Positions 55,938 through 64,000 of a stretch of DNA of 64,000 nucleotides are shown here, in pieces. Each line of letters begins with the position of its first letter. Positions within the stretch are counted from its first letter, which is position 1. The notes under the pieces were generated by a model. It was given only the letters and a program-made list of their open reading frames with translations. It made no database searches and was not told the origin of the DNA. The translations under genes and the position numbers were made by a program. The stretch comes from Collinsella sp. MSK.8.10 (GTDB taxonomy: Bacteria; Actinomycetota; Coriobacteriia; Coriobacteriales; Coriobacteriaceae): NCBI RefSeq assembly GCF_019041915.1, contig NZ_JAHPYF010000002.1:229041-293040 (forward strand), given 5' to 3'.

Positions 55938-57323
55938 CTAATCGATCTTGTTGTTGGTCAGACCGGCGCGGAACACGGTGGCATCGCCATCGGCCTGGCT
56001 CGGATCGTAGAGGTTCAGGGCAGCCACGTACATGGCGGCAGCGGTGACCAGGTCGTCCTTGTAGGTGACCTCGTTGGGAGCGTGAGCCTGAGACTCGGCA
56101 CCCGGGCCAAAGCCCACGCAGGGGATGCCGTAGCGGCCCTGGATGGAAACGCAGTTCGTGGAGAAGGTCCACTTGTCGCACAGCGGGCGACCGGTGCGCT
56201 TGTCCATGCTGGGCTCGCAGCCGATGCGCTCGTCACCAAACATGGCCTTGTGGGCGTCGACGAGGGCCTTGACGTGCGGAGCGGTCTCCTTGTTGATCCA
56301 CGTGGGGAAGTAAGCCTCGGTCTCGTAGACCTCGCCGGTCCAGGACGGACGGTCGTACATGTACATGGAGACCTTCACGTCGTCGCCGTACTTCTTGGCG
56401 GCCGGCAGGTTGCGGATCTCGTCCAGGCAGGACTCCCAGGTCTCACCGGCGGTCATGCGACGGTCGATGGAGATGGCGCAGGAGTCAGCGACAGCGCAGC
56501 GACTGGGACTGGTGTAGAAGATCTGGCTGACGGTGCAGGTGCCGCGGCCCAGGAAGCGGGCATCCTCGAAGTGCTCGGGGTTGTACTTGGGGTCGAGCAT
56601 CTTGACGAGACCCTTGATGTCGGTCGACTCGTCGCAGCCGTTGTTGTTGAGAGCGCGGACGTCGGCGATGATGTCGGCCATCTTGTAGATGGCGTTGTCG
56701 CCGCGGTCGGGAGCGGAGCCGTGGCAGGAGGTGCCGTGAACGTCGACGCGGATCTCCATGCGGCCGCGGTGACCGCGATAGATGCCGCCGTCGGTGGGCT
56801 CGGTGGAAATGACGAACTCGGGCTTAATGCCGTCCTTGTTGTAGATGTACTGCCAGCACATGCCGTCGCAGTCCTCTTCCTGGACGGTGCCGACGACCAT
56901 GATCTTGTAACCCTCGGGGATGAGGCCCATGTCCTTCATCATCTTGGCAGCGTAGGTAGCGGAAGCCATGCCGCCCTCCTGGTCAGAGCCGCCGCGGCCG
57001 TAGATGATCTCGTCGGTCTCGTAGCCCTCATAGGGATCGGCGTCCCAGTTCTCAATGTTGCCGATGCCGACGGTGTCGATGTGGGAGTCGATGGCGATGA
57101 TCTTGTCGCCCTCGCCCATAAAGCCCATGACGTTGCCCAGGCCGTCGACCTTGACCTCGTCATAGCCAAGGCTCTCCATCTCGGCCTTGATGCAGGCAAC
57201 AACCTCACCCTCCTCGCAGGACTCAGAGGGATGGCTAATCATTGCGCGAAGAAAACGCGTCATATCAGCACGGTGGGACTCAGCAGCAGCCTTGATAGCG
57301 TCGAAATCGAGTTCTTTAGCCAT
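55938..57323 (-). CDS. ygeY: M20-family metallopeptidase-like hydrolase YgeY
   Basis: A 461-residue M20 amidohydrolase. Zinc-site motifs are AIDSHIDTV (His, Asp), [12 protein letters not shown] (Asp), VQEEDCDG (catalytic Glu pair), STEPTDG (Glu) and the late AHAPNE (His). The dimerisation domain lies at about 210-330. In E. coli ygeY lies between ygeX and ygeW, as here. It probably cleaves an amide or ureide intermediate of purine breakdown rather than peptides. It follows ygeX by 74 bases. Confidence 0.92.
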   Translation of the reverse strand: MAKELDFDAIKAAAESHRADMTRFLRAMISHPSESCEEGEVVACIKAEMESLGYDEVKVDGLGNVMGFMGEGDKIIAIDSHIDTVGIGNIENWDADPYEGYETDEIIYGRGGSDQEGGMASATYAAKMMKDMGLIPEGYKIMVVGTVQEEDCDGMCWQYIYNKDGIKPEFVISTEPTDGGIYRGHRGRMEIRVDVHGTSCHGSAPDRGDNAIYKMADIIADVRALNNNGCDESTDIKGLVKMLDPKYNPEHFEDARFLGRGTCTVSQIFYTSPSRCAVADSCAISIDRRMTAGETWESCLDEIRNLPAAKKYGDDVKVSMYMYDRPSWTGEVYETEAYFPTWINKETAPHVKALVDAHKAMFGDERIGCEPSMDKRTGRPLCDKWTFSTNCVSIQGRYGIPCVGFGPGAESQAHAPNEVTYKDDLVTAAAMYVAALNLYDPSQADGDATVFRAGLTNNKID

Positions 57324-57397
57324 TGTTCATAACCTTTCAAACGAAGGAATCTACCTGTGAGGTGGCGGAGCGATACCTATTTACTCCGCCCCAACGA

Positions 57398-58612
57398 TTA
57401 GCAAGTGGGATATTCGCCTTCCCAAACAATGCGGCGATACTGGTCGGGATCGGTGTCGCCCTCGGTGGAGAAGCAGAGCACGGAGCTCGTCTTGTCCAGG
57501 CCGATGAGCTCCTTGAGCTCGGCGTACTCGGGATCGAGCATGAGGGTCTCGACCAGGCCGGTGGTCACAGCGCCGGACTCGCCGGAGATGACGCGCGGGT
57601 CGCCCTTCTCGGGAGCGCCCAGGGTGCGCATGCCGCGAGCGGTGACCCAGTCGGGGCAGGACACGAAGGCGGTGGTGTGGTTGCGCAGGATATCCCAGCC
57701 CAGGATGTTGGGTTCGCCGCAGCACAGGCCGGCCATGATGGAGGGCATGTCGCCGTCCACGATGCGCGGATCGCCGTCGCCGGCGGCAGCGCCCTTGTAC
57801 AGGCAGGCGGCAGGCGCGCACTCAACCACGACGAAGGTGGGCGGGTTATCGGGATACAGGTTGGTGAAGTAGCCCACCACGGCGCCGGCGAGCGAACCCA
57901 CGCCAGCCTGGACAAACACGTGCGTCGGGCGGTTGATGGCCATCTCGCGCAGCTGCTCGGCAGCCTCGGAAGCCATGGTGCCGTAACCCTCCATGATCCA
58001 GGACGGGATCTTCTCGTAGCCCTCCCAGGCGGTGTCCTGAACGATGACGCCGCGCTCGCAGGCGTCGGCCTCGGCGGCGGCCATGCGCACGCACTCGTCG
58101 TAGTTGACCTCTTCAATGGTCACCGTGGCGCCCTCGGCGGCAATGTTATCGAAGCGGGGTTTGGTGGAACCCTTGGGCATGTGCACGACAGCCTTCTGGC
58201 CCAGCTTGTTGGCAGCCCATGCCACGCCGCGGCCATGGTTGCCGTCGGTGGCGGTAAAGAAGGTAGCCTGGCCAAAGTCCTCGGCCAGCTGATCGGAGGT
58301 CAGGTAATCGAAGGTGCAGTCGGCAACGTCCTTGCCGGTCTCGTCGGCAATGTAGTTGGCCATGGCAAACGAGCCGCCCAGGACCTTAAAGGCGTTGAGG
58401 CCAAAGCGATAGCTCTCGTCCTTAACGCACAGGTTGGACAGGCCCAGGCGCGCGGCCTGGCCGTCCAGGCGGGCAAGCGGAGTGACGGTGTACTGAGGGA
58501 ACGACTGGTGGAAGGCACGGGCCTTCTTCACGTGGTCGAGACTCATGATTCCCAAGTGCTTGTCATCGCTCTTGGGCATCGTGTTGCCCGCCCACTGGAT
58601 CTTATCGGCCAT
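57398..58612 (-). CDS. ygeX: 2,3-diaminopropionate ammonia-lyase
   Basis: A 404-residue PLP enzyme (fold type II) that turns 2,3-diaminopropionate into pyruvate and two ammonia. The PLP lysine is in GLNAFKVLGGSFA; TATDGNHGRGVAWAA is the phosphate/substrate loop, and GVGSLAGAVVGYF the Gly-rich PLP-phosphate loop. First gene of ygeX-ygeY-ygeW; AAGGAG precedes ATG. In this pathway it links purine ureide breakdown to pyruvate. Two operator-like repeats lie upstream. Confidence 0.94.
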   Translation of the reverse strand: MADKIQWAGNTMPKSDDKHLGIMSLDHVKKARAFHQSFPQYTVTPLARLDGQAARLGLSNLCVKDESYRFGLNAFKVLGGSFAMANYIADETGKDVADCTFDYLTSDQLAEDFGQATFFTATDGNHGRGVAWAANKLGQKAVVHMPKGSTKPRFDNIAAEGATVTIEEVNYDECVRMAAAEADACERGVIVQDTAWEGYEKIPSWIMEGYGTMASEAAEQLREMAINRPTHVFVQAGVGSLAGAVVGYFTNLYPDNPPTFVVVECAPAACLYKGAAAGDGDPRIVDGDMPSIMAGLCCGEPNILGWDILRNHTTAFVSCPDWVTARGMRTLGAPEKGDPRVISGESGAVTTGLVETLMLDPEYAELKELIGLDKTSSVLCFSTEGDTDPDQYRRIVWEGEYPTC

Positions 58613-58704
58613 ACGGTGAACTCCTTAAGTCCTCTCTTGCCGGCCCCCGCATACGCGTTTCAGCCCGATCCCATTCACACGGCTGAACTTTTATGTGGAT
58701 GCCA

Positions 58705-58770
58705 AACAAAAAGTTTGTTAGTAATGTTCTATCACACTTTTTGATTGGTATACCTAACGAATTGTTTGTT
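58705..58770. promoter_or_regulatory. Pair of operator-like inverted repeats (ygeX / regulator gap)
   Basis: AACAAA-aag-TTTGTT (58705-58719) and AACGAA-ttg-TTTGTT (58756-58770). They share the 6-3-6 layout and lie 51 bases apart centre to centre, near five helical turns. They are in the divergent gap between ygeX and the YheO-type regulator, whose binding site they may be. Confidence 0.5.
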
Positions 58771-58889
58771 GCCGCAATCGGTACTTTTTCGCCGCCGAAC
58801 GGTCATGAATTGCCTTGTTGATGGATTTGTTTGCGGTCATGTGTGGTTTATGGCACAGTGAGCCCAAACTAATTTTTAGGAAGGCACCT

Positions 58890-59543
58890 ATGACCCCCGC
58901 ACAGATTGAGTTTTATAAGCGCCTTGCACACGGCCTGGCGCTCCAATTTGGCCCCAACTGCGAAATCGTCGTCCACGATCTGGAGACCGATGACGTGGAC
59001 CACTCCATCGTAGTGATTGAAAACGGCCACGTCAGCGGGCGCAAACTGGGTGACGGCCCCAGCCATATCGTGTTTGAGTCCATGCACGAGGGCGCCACCG
59101 ATGTACACGACCGCGAGCCGTACCTCACTAAAACCACCGACGGTAAGCTGCTCAAATCGTCGACGATCTTTATCCGCAACGACGAGGGCAAGCCCGTCGG
59201 CATTTTGGGCATCAACTTTGACATTACGCTTATGAAGGCTTTTGAGCGTTCGCTCGACGCCTTTACCGGCACCGGCGGCACGGGCTATACCGAGCCCGAG
59301 CCCATTACCAAGAACATCGGCGACCTGCTCGAGGACCTGCTGCACGAGTGCGAGCAGTTTGTGGGCAAGCCCGCGGCACTCATGACCAAAGACGAGCGCA
59401 TTCGTGCCATTGGCTACCTCGACCGTCGCGGCGCCTTCCTCATTTCCAAGTCGAGCGAGCGCGCCTGCGAGTTCTTTGGCATCTCCAAGTACAGCTTCTA
59501 TAGCTACCTCAATGAGGCCAAGGCGGCGGCCGGCGACAAGTAG
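58890..59543 (+). CDS. YheO/DauR-family PAS-HTH transcriptional regulator
   Basis: A 217-residue regulator with an N-terminal YheO-like PAS domain (about 1-120: FGPNCEIVVHDLE, GHVSGRKLGD, GKPVGILGINFDIT) and a C-terminal helix-turn-helix (about 155-215: DERIRAIGYLDRRGAFLISK and FFGISKYSFYSYL). Homologues such as DauR control amino-acid catabolic genes. It is transcribed away from ygeX, so it probably controls ygeX-ygeY-ygeW. ATG at 58890 has TAGGAAGG upstream; the longer in-frame start at 58815 is rejected. Confidence 0.88.
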   Translation: MTPAQIEFYKRLAHGLALQFGPNCEIVVHDLETDDVDHSIVVIENGHVSGRKLGDGPSHIVFESMHEGATDVHDREPYLTKTTDGKLLKSSTIFIRNDEGKPVGILGINFDITLMKAFERSLDAFTGTGGTGYTEPEPITKNIGDLLEDLLHECEQFVGKPAALMTKDERIRAIGYLDRRGAFLISKSSERACEFFGISKYSFYSYLNEAKAAAGDK

Positions 59544-59666
59544 GCACTCGCCTGGATTGCCCCTCCCCTTTTGGGCGCGAGTTCTGGAAAGCACGAATCC
59601 AAGACCGAGCCGCTTGGGAAGTTCCATATAATCGATGTCATTAGTATTTCGAAAGGATGGAACAGA

Positions 59667-60629
59667 ATGGCGTTGAGCAAGGCATCATGCACCGGTCGCG
59701 GATTGATTCCGGCAATTGGTGGACATGTGCACCGCATGTTCGATGAGAGTGAAGACGACCTGTTTTCGCTGAGCCTTGACGACGTGATGGATGATCGCCC
59801 GTGGACCGCCGACGAACTCATGGGCGGCGGGGCTCGCCCGTCAAGTCCCAATCCCGCACTTGCGCCTAAGCCCGCATCTGCGCCGACGCCCGCGCCTACG
59901 CCCGCACCCACTTCGGCGCCCACGACCGCTCCCCGCCCCGCAAGCGACCCGTCCGAGACGGCGGCATTTCTCGCTGCGGCGACGCAGGGCAAATCGGCCG
60001 ACAGCACCGTTATGTACAACGCCCAGCAGTTGCCCGTTCCTGCGGCACGCAAGCCTCCGGTCACAAGGCTCGATGAGCCCGTTGCCCATCAGGTTGCCTA
60101 CGATTCCTGGGCTGCAACCGATCTGGATGAGACCTCTACCGGCATGCCGGCGCTCGACGTTCCAGTTAACCCGCTTTTTGCCGCCAACACGAGCGCCGCG
60201 GACTATGAGGGCGGTGCGGCATATTCCGATTATTCCGATGGCTATGCTGGCAACGGTCGCATCGAGACCGAGAACTATGGCACCGCATCGAGCGATTATC
60301 TCAACGATCCGTACGCCGCCACGCCTGCACCGGAATATGACCCGGAGGCCGCGTCCGCGCCGGCGTATACCAAAAGCACGGGCGAAGAGCGCTTTGCCGA
60401 TTATTACGCCGAGGAAAAGGCGCTGCGTTTCTCGGAATTTCCGCAGGCAGTCAAGGTTGCCTTTATCGCCATTATCATTGCCCTGCTCGGTGTCATTGCG
60501 TTTGAGGGGTTCCAGCTGTTCCGCGGCCCCACCCAAGCGGAGTCGGAGACCCAGCAAAAAGAGAACGATAACCAGTACCTGGACATCAACACCCTCAAGG
60601 GCGACCCCAACGACGGAGACGACGAGTAG
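59667..60629 (+). CDS. Hypothetical single-pass membrane protein with Pro/Ala-rich domain
   Basis: A 320-residue protein of unknown function. Residues 1-55 are moderately ordered (HVHRMFDESEDDLFSLSL), 55-95 are a Pro-Ala-Thr repeat (PAPTPAPTSAPTTAP), then low-complexity Tyr/Asp/Ala sequence to about 245; one membrane helix (VAFIAIIIALLGVIAFEGFQ, about 265-285) and a short acidic tail follow. The topology suggests a long cytoplasmic part with a C-terminal anchor. AAAGGATGG precedes ATG at 59667. No homology recognised; it follows the regulator but has its own likely promoter. Confidence 0.65.
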   Translation: MALSKASCTGRGLIPAIGGHVHRMFDESEDDLFSLSLDDVMDDRPWTADELMGGGARPSSPNPALAPKPASAPTPAPTPAPTSAPTTAPRPASDPSETAAFLAAATQGKSADSTVMYNAQQLPVPAARKPPVTRLDEPVAHQVAYDSWAATDLDETSTGMPALDVPVNPLFAANTSAADYEGGAAYSDYSDGYAGNGRIETENYGTASSDYLNDPYAATPAPEYDPEAASAPAYTKSTGEERFADYYAEEKALRFSEFPQAVKVAFIAIIIALLGVIAFEGFQLFRGPTQAESETQQKENDNQYLDINTLKGDPNDGDDE

Positions 60630-60700
60630 CGAGAGCTGAAGGCGGCCGCAGGATCCCGCATCCAGCACCGGCTTCTAAGTGCTGTTTTGTCATCCAGCTA

Positions 60701-60750
60701 CACTTTTCCGAAGTTTTAAGGTGCCTATTTCGACACTTTTCCGGATTTTA
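60701..60750. repeat. Direct repeat ahead of a small ORF
   Basis: CACTTTTCCGAAGTTTTA (60701) and CACTTTTCCGGATTTTA (60734) are spaced 33 bases apart. They lie directly upstream of the ORF at 60767. Confidence 0.6.
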
Positions 60751-60766
60751 TACTCTGTCCCTCCAG

Positions 60767-61060
60767 ATGCGCTTTACGGTGCAGGCGTTGGAAGAAAGGC
60801 CATGTGCCGTTGGCGGCCCACATGTTCTGCAGATCAAGCTGCTCGGAGACGGCTCGCGCGAGCCGTCCAGCTGGAAGCTTTTTGCCGACGGTGCGTGCGT
60901 TGCGGACGGATCCGGCGCCTTTGCCCGCGAGTGCTTCTGCGAGGGCGCCGAGGTGTTCCTGGACCTGTGTCGCGACGCCGTGCACGCGGCCGAGCTGCAC
61001 CAGTGGAGCCAGAGGGAGTACGAGCTGCTGAGCGCGGCGCGCGGGATTGCGGGGGTGTAG
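60767..61060 (+). CDS. Small hypothetical protein, 97 aa
   Basis: A soluble 97-residue reading frame, MRFTVQALEE at the start, with four Cys (CVADG, CFCEG, LDLCRDA). The composition and codon use look like real coding sequence, and a terminator follows 35 bases after the stop, but there is no good ribosome site and no recognised family. It could be the remaining part of a larger lost gene. Confidence 0.45.
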   Translation: MRFTVQALEERPCAVGGPHVLQIKLLGDGSREPSSWKLFADGACVADGSGAFARECFCEGAEVFLDLCRDAVHAAELHQWSQREYELLSAARGIAGV

Positions 61061-61095
61061 GTGGGCAGATAAGCCATCGGCAATTCCGAGATGGC

Positions 61096-61124
61096 AAGGG
61101 CCGGGAATTAGATTCCCGGCCTTT
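61096..61124. terminator. Bidirectional terminator
   Basis: AAGGGCCGGGAA and TTCCCGGCC(TTT) form a 12-base stem with a 5-base loop, lying between the convergent small ORF and the DUF262 gene. Confidence 0.8.
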
Positions 61125-61127
61125 AAC

Positions 61128-63251
61128 CTAGCACTGCTTTATAAGATCGAGCACCGCGGGAATGTCATCGGCATTACGAAGAGCAACATAGGTCGGTAGG
61201 CCTGGGCCAAATCCACCCTGCGTACGTTTGTCCTGGCACATGTCCTCTGGATCAATTAGGTCATCCACGCTCTTTGCCAGGCCGACGGCAATCCAGCCAC
61301 CGTTGCTGGTCCTACCTTCTAACACGGCATGCAGTTTTCGCTTGCCCGACCTGAAGCCTACATAGTACTTGGCTATGTAGGACTCCCACGAAGGGTTACC
61401 ACTCAGAACGGACTCGCGCACCTCATCGAAAAGCTTCTGGTTGAGCCCACCTTCGGCAAAGGTGGGGTGGTTCTCATGCAGAGTCCAGACAGGAGCCTCG
61501 TCAGGCTCCCCACGAGAAGGACGGTACTTGTCGACGACGTCTGCCGGAAGGTCGGGATACTTCCATATCTCGCACGCTTCTTTCGCCAGCTCGTCCGCGC
61601 GCTGCCCAATCTCTTCCTCACCCCATTTTTCATGCGAGACAATCGATTTGTTTAGGTAGAGCGGGCTGCACTTAAATCCGACGTCAGGCAGATTGAGCTT
61701 GTCCGAGAACGACCGGTTTGAGTACTCCTGGTTGTAGCCCGTCAGCGTAAGATTTCCCAAGTTGTTGCACAGCCTGTCGTGGACGTCTTCCCAGTTCTCA
61801 CCAAGCGATTCCTTCCAGCCGTGCTCATCATCAATCGTCTGGGGCATGATGTGCTCGATCTGGTAATCGTCGGCTGAGATGGACTCCTTCGGGTGGTGCC
61901 AGTTCTCCATGCGTTCCAGGTAATAGCGCTTTTTAGAGAAGCGGTTGTAGCAGTCACGCGCCTTAAACTCCTCGACAAAATGCTCGTCTGTCGGAAAGTA
62001 TGCGGTCATACCGCTGCTGTGGATAAGGAGCATCGCCGTAACGTACTCCTCGATATCGTCCTGCTGCTCGAGATTGCGATACATGCCGGCAAAGAAATTA
62101 TTTAGGCCCGTGGTAAGTCTGCCGCAAACCGCTCGCCTGAACAGAAACGACTCGATAGTCTCGCAGATACGTAAAAACGCATTGCGGTCTAGTCCATTCC
62201 CCTCGTAAACCGAATAAAGCAACATTAAGAGGGGCCTTATCTGCTTCACGTCGAGGCTTACGATTCTGCCGAACACTCGGCGCAGTCCGTCGTCCTTCTC
62301 CTTACCAAGGAACAGACTGGCGTATCTATGTGCATACCCGCGCAGCTCCTTAAGCAGGCCCTCGGTGTCACCATCGTAGTCGTCGGCGAAATAGCGCTTA
62401 AACTCGTAGTAGGCCTCGTTCTCCTTCGGCATCCTATTGGGAACTTTAAGCCACAGCCAGTACCAGATAAATGCATTGAACTCGTCCTCGCCGCCTTTTC
62501 CGAACAAGCACTCGAGTGGATGCCAATAACCCTCATAAAGCTTGGTCTGTTCGTCGTTGGGAAGCGACATTAGAACGTAGTTACGGATGAGGTCAATGGG
62601 CGTGAGCGGCTTGCCCTTGGAGTTCATGGACTCAAATATGAGCTGGGCATTATCAACGCCAGCGGTGAGCTTAGTGTCGATGACCTGCACGCGGTTTAGC
62701 CCCGCCCAAAGCCTTGCCGGGTCAAATGATTTACCACGCATCTTCTCGCGGAAGAACGCATGGTTCTCGACAATCCGATCCGATTTTTCATCTGGCACGG
62801 GAGCCCCAGACACGATGGAGAACAGCGTCTCTTTATCGTCCTGCGAGAGCACCAGCTTGTAGCGTGCCAGACCGTTGTAGTCGTCATCGTTAAAGAGGTA
62901 ATTTTTCCTCAGCGCCGAGATTTTGAGGTCGCCAAGGAAGCCAGCCTTGTCGGGGTTGCTCTCCAAATAGTCAGCCAAAGCTGCAATCATCAACGAAAAC
63001 GTCGTCATGCGCTGCTGTCCGTCAATCAGAAGCACGCGCGAAATGCTCGTGGCAGAGCTCTCGGACTCGGGGATATAAAGCATTGACCCCACGAAGTGCG
63101 ATACGCCATCACGACCCGCTCGCATGACGTCATCCCAAAGCACCTCGCACTCTTTTACACTCCACGAGTAAACTCGCTGGTACACGGGAATGACAAACTG
63201 CATCTTCGCCACGCCCATAAGGTCGAGCAGATTCGCCTCGGTTGCTTTCAT
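61128..63251 (-). CDS. GmrSD-like DUF262/DUF1524 nuclease with extra C-terminal domain
   Basis: A 707-residue defence-type protein. The N-terminal DUF262 domain has IPVYQRVYSW and the NTPase-like LIDGQQRMTT motif near residue 78; FESMNSKGKPLTPIDLIRNY is typical of the same domain. DUF1524 has an HNH motif: YQIEHIMPQT, then NNLGNLTLTGYNQEYSN. The last 110 residues, from about 600, resemble a DUF5655-type domain. GmrSD family members are type IV restriction enzymes that cut modified (glucosylated) phage DNA. Stop is 4 bases from a terminator. AAAGGGG precedes ATG. It borders the HsdS gene divergently. Confidence 0.85.
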   Translation of the reverse strand: MKATEANLLDLMGVAKMQFVIPVYQRVYSWSVKECEVLWDDVMRAGRDGVSHFVGSMLYIPESESSATSISRVLLIDGQQRMTTFSLMIAALADYLESNPDKAGFLGDLKISALRKNYLFNDDDYNGLARYKLVLSQDDKETLFSIVSGAPVPDEKSDRIVENHAFFREKMRGKSFDPARLWAGLNRVQVIDTKLTAGVDNAQLIFESMNSKGKPLTPIDLIRNYVLMSLPNDEQTKLYEGYWHPLECLFGKGGEDEFNAFIWYWLWLKVPNRMPKENEAYYEFKRYFADDYDGDTEGLLKELRGYAHRYASLFLGKEKDDGLRRVFGRIVSLDVKQIRPLLMLLYSVYEGNGLDRNAFLRICETIESFLFRRAVCGRLTTGLNNFFAGMYRNLEQQDDIEEYVTAMLLIHSSGMTAYFPTDEHFVEEFKARDCYNRFSKKRYYLERMENWHHPKESISADDYQIEHIMPQTIDDEHGWKESLGENWEDVHDRLCNNLGNLTLTGYNQEYSNRSFSDKLNLPDVGFKCSPLYLNKSIVSHEKWGEEEIGQRADELAKEACEIWKYPDLPADVVDKYRPSRGEPDEAPVWTLHENHPTFAEGGLNQKLFDEVRESVLSGNPSWESYIAKYYVGFRSGKRKLHAVLEGRTSNGGWIAVGLAKSVDDLIDPEDMCQDKRTQGGFGPGLPTYVALRNADDIPAVLDLIKQC

Positions 63252-63350
63252 TTACGCTTGTCCCCTTTCTTGTTTACGCCGCTTGCGGTCAGTCCCCCAC
63301 TGAACGAAAGACGCTAAAGACCAGAGCATCGAAGCGCTGGAGCAACCGGG

Positions 63351-64000
63351 ATGCTCGTCTCACTAGATTTTACAACGCTTGTCGCGAATACAGTTGAAAG
63401 CCAATCCGGTTCCGATGGCTCCCCCTATGAGAAGAAGGTGGATGCCAAGGGTCGCGTGACTAGCGATAAGTGCATCGCGAACGAAGTGCCGTTTGAGGAG
63501 CTGCCCGAGGGGTGGGCTTGGGCAAGGCTGGAAACCGTATATAACTTCATTGATTACAGGGGTAAAACACCTCACAAATCACCTTCAGGTGTTCGACTAA
63601 TGACTGCGAGCAACATTCGCCAAGGCTATATTGATTACACACGCGAGGAGTATATTTCAGAAGACGAATATGCAACACGCTTGTCTCGCGGAGAGACCCA
63701 CCGTGGCGATTTGCTGTTTACAACCGAAGCCCCGATGGGGTATTGCGCGATATGCGAAATGAAACGTTGCAGCTGTGGACAGCGTGTCATTACCCTTCAG
63801 AATTACGGCACAGTTGGTCCAGACAATGCCCTGTTCTGCCAAATAATTCTATCTCCACTGTTCCAAATTCAAGTTAAGGATCATGCCACGGGGACGACCG
63901 CAAAAGGAATCAAAGCAGCAGTGCTAAAAGAGCTATTTCTTCCGATTCCGCCTCTCGCCGAGCAGCGCCGCATCGTCGAGCGGGTGAACGAGCTCATGCC
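63351..64000 (+). CDS. hsdS: Type I restriction specificity subunit HsdS, partial, unusual start
   Basis: An open frame of 216 codons runs from ATG at 63351 to the window edge. GSDGSPYEKK, VDAKGRVTSDKC and LPEGWAWARL are the conserved start of an HsdS target recognition domain, and PIPPLAEQRRIVERVNELM is the central conserved spacer. Intact HsdS usually has about 50-70 residues before GSDGSPYEK; here there are only about 20 unrelated ones. GGAG lies 8 bases before ATG. No hsdM or hsdR is upstream, so this may be a recombination cassette or a 5'-truncated gene. The middle is AT-richer than neighbours, as variable recognition domains often are. Confidence 0.82.
   Translation, partial: MLVSLDFTTLVANTVESQSGSDGSPYEKKVDAKGRVTSDKCIANEVPFEELPEGWAWARLETVYNFIDYRGKTPHKSPSGVRLMTASNIRQGYIDYTREEYISEDEYATRLSRGETHRGDLLFTTEAPMGYCAICEMKRCSCGQRVITLQNYGTVGPDNALFCQIILSPLFQIQVKDHATGTTAKGIKAAVLKELFLPIPPLAEQRRIVERVNELM

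Overview
The window looks like a chromosomal segment of a Coriobacteriia gut actinobacterium, most likely Collinsella or a close relative. The basis is high GC, actinobacterial-type ribosomal proteins and release factor, an anaerobic gene set (rubredoxin, ygeW/ygeX/ygeY, selenium-dependent molybdenum hydroxylase accessory genes) and many extragenic palindromic repeats. The genus is inferred from gene content, not from a database search.

Layout, left to right: the start of gltB (partial, minus) and an Nramp Mn transporter; a flavin reductase plus rubredoxin pair; smpB with a TPR protein; tRNA-Glu(CTC) and tRNA-Gln(CTG); a complete MurNAc recovery operon murR-murQ-murP-mupG (5.9-10.4 kb); a VanZ-like protein, a lone serine recombinase and RNase R; ftsE-ftsX; a split transketolase; a YitT protein; secA-prfB; rpmE with a probable leader RNA; citrate synthase; two HAD phosphatases; adenine deaminase; tyrS; a U32 protein; a class A PBP; argR; a glycosyltransferase and truA.

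From 39.5 to 49.3 kb the minus strand carries the distal spc and alpha ribosomal operons: rplE-rpsZ-rpsH-rplF-rplR-rpsE-rpmD-rplO-secY-adk-map-infA-rpmJ-rpsM-rpsK-rpsD-rpoA-rplQ. The usual upstream genes (rplX, rplN and so on) are absent. In their place, next to a 67-bp palindromic repeat, begins a purine/ureide catabolism region (49.6-59.5 kb): xdhC, yqeB, yqeC, a hydantoinase, mocA, ygeW, ygeY, ygeX and a divergent YheO-type regulator. The catalytic molybdenum hydroxylase is not in the window.

The right end (61-64 kb) starts a defence region: a GmrSD-like DUF262/DUF1524 nuclease and an HsdS specificity subunit cut by the window edge that lacks the usual N-terminal region.

The most unusual items are four copies of the 67-bp palindrome at unrelated loci, the broken ribosomal superoperon, an RF2 whose stop-codon recognition tripeptide reads SPT instead of SPF, an FtsE with an N-terminal extension of about 170 residues, and a pair of inverted repeats enclosing one HAD gene.
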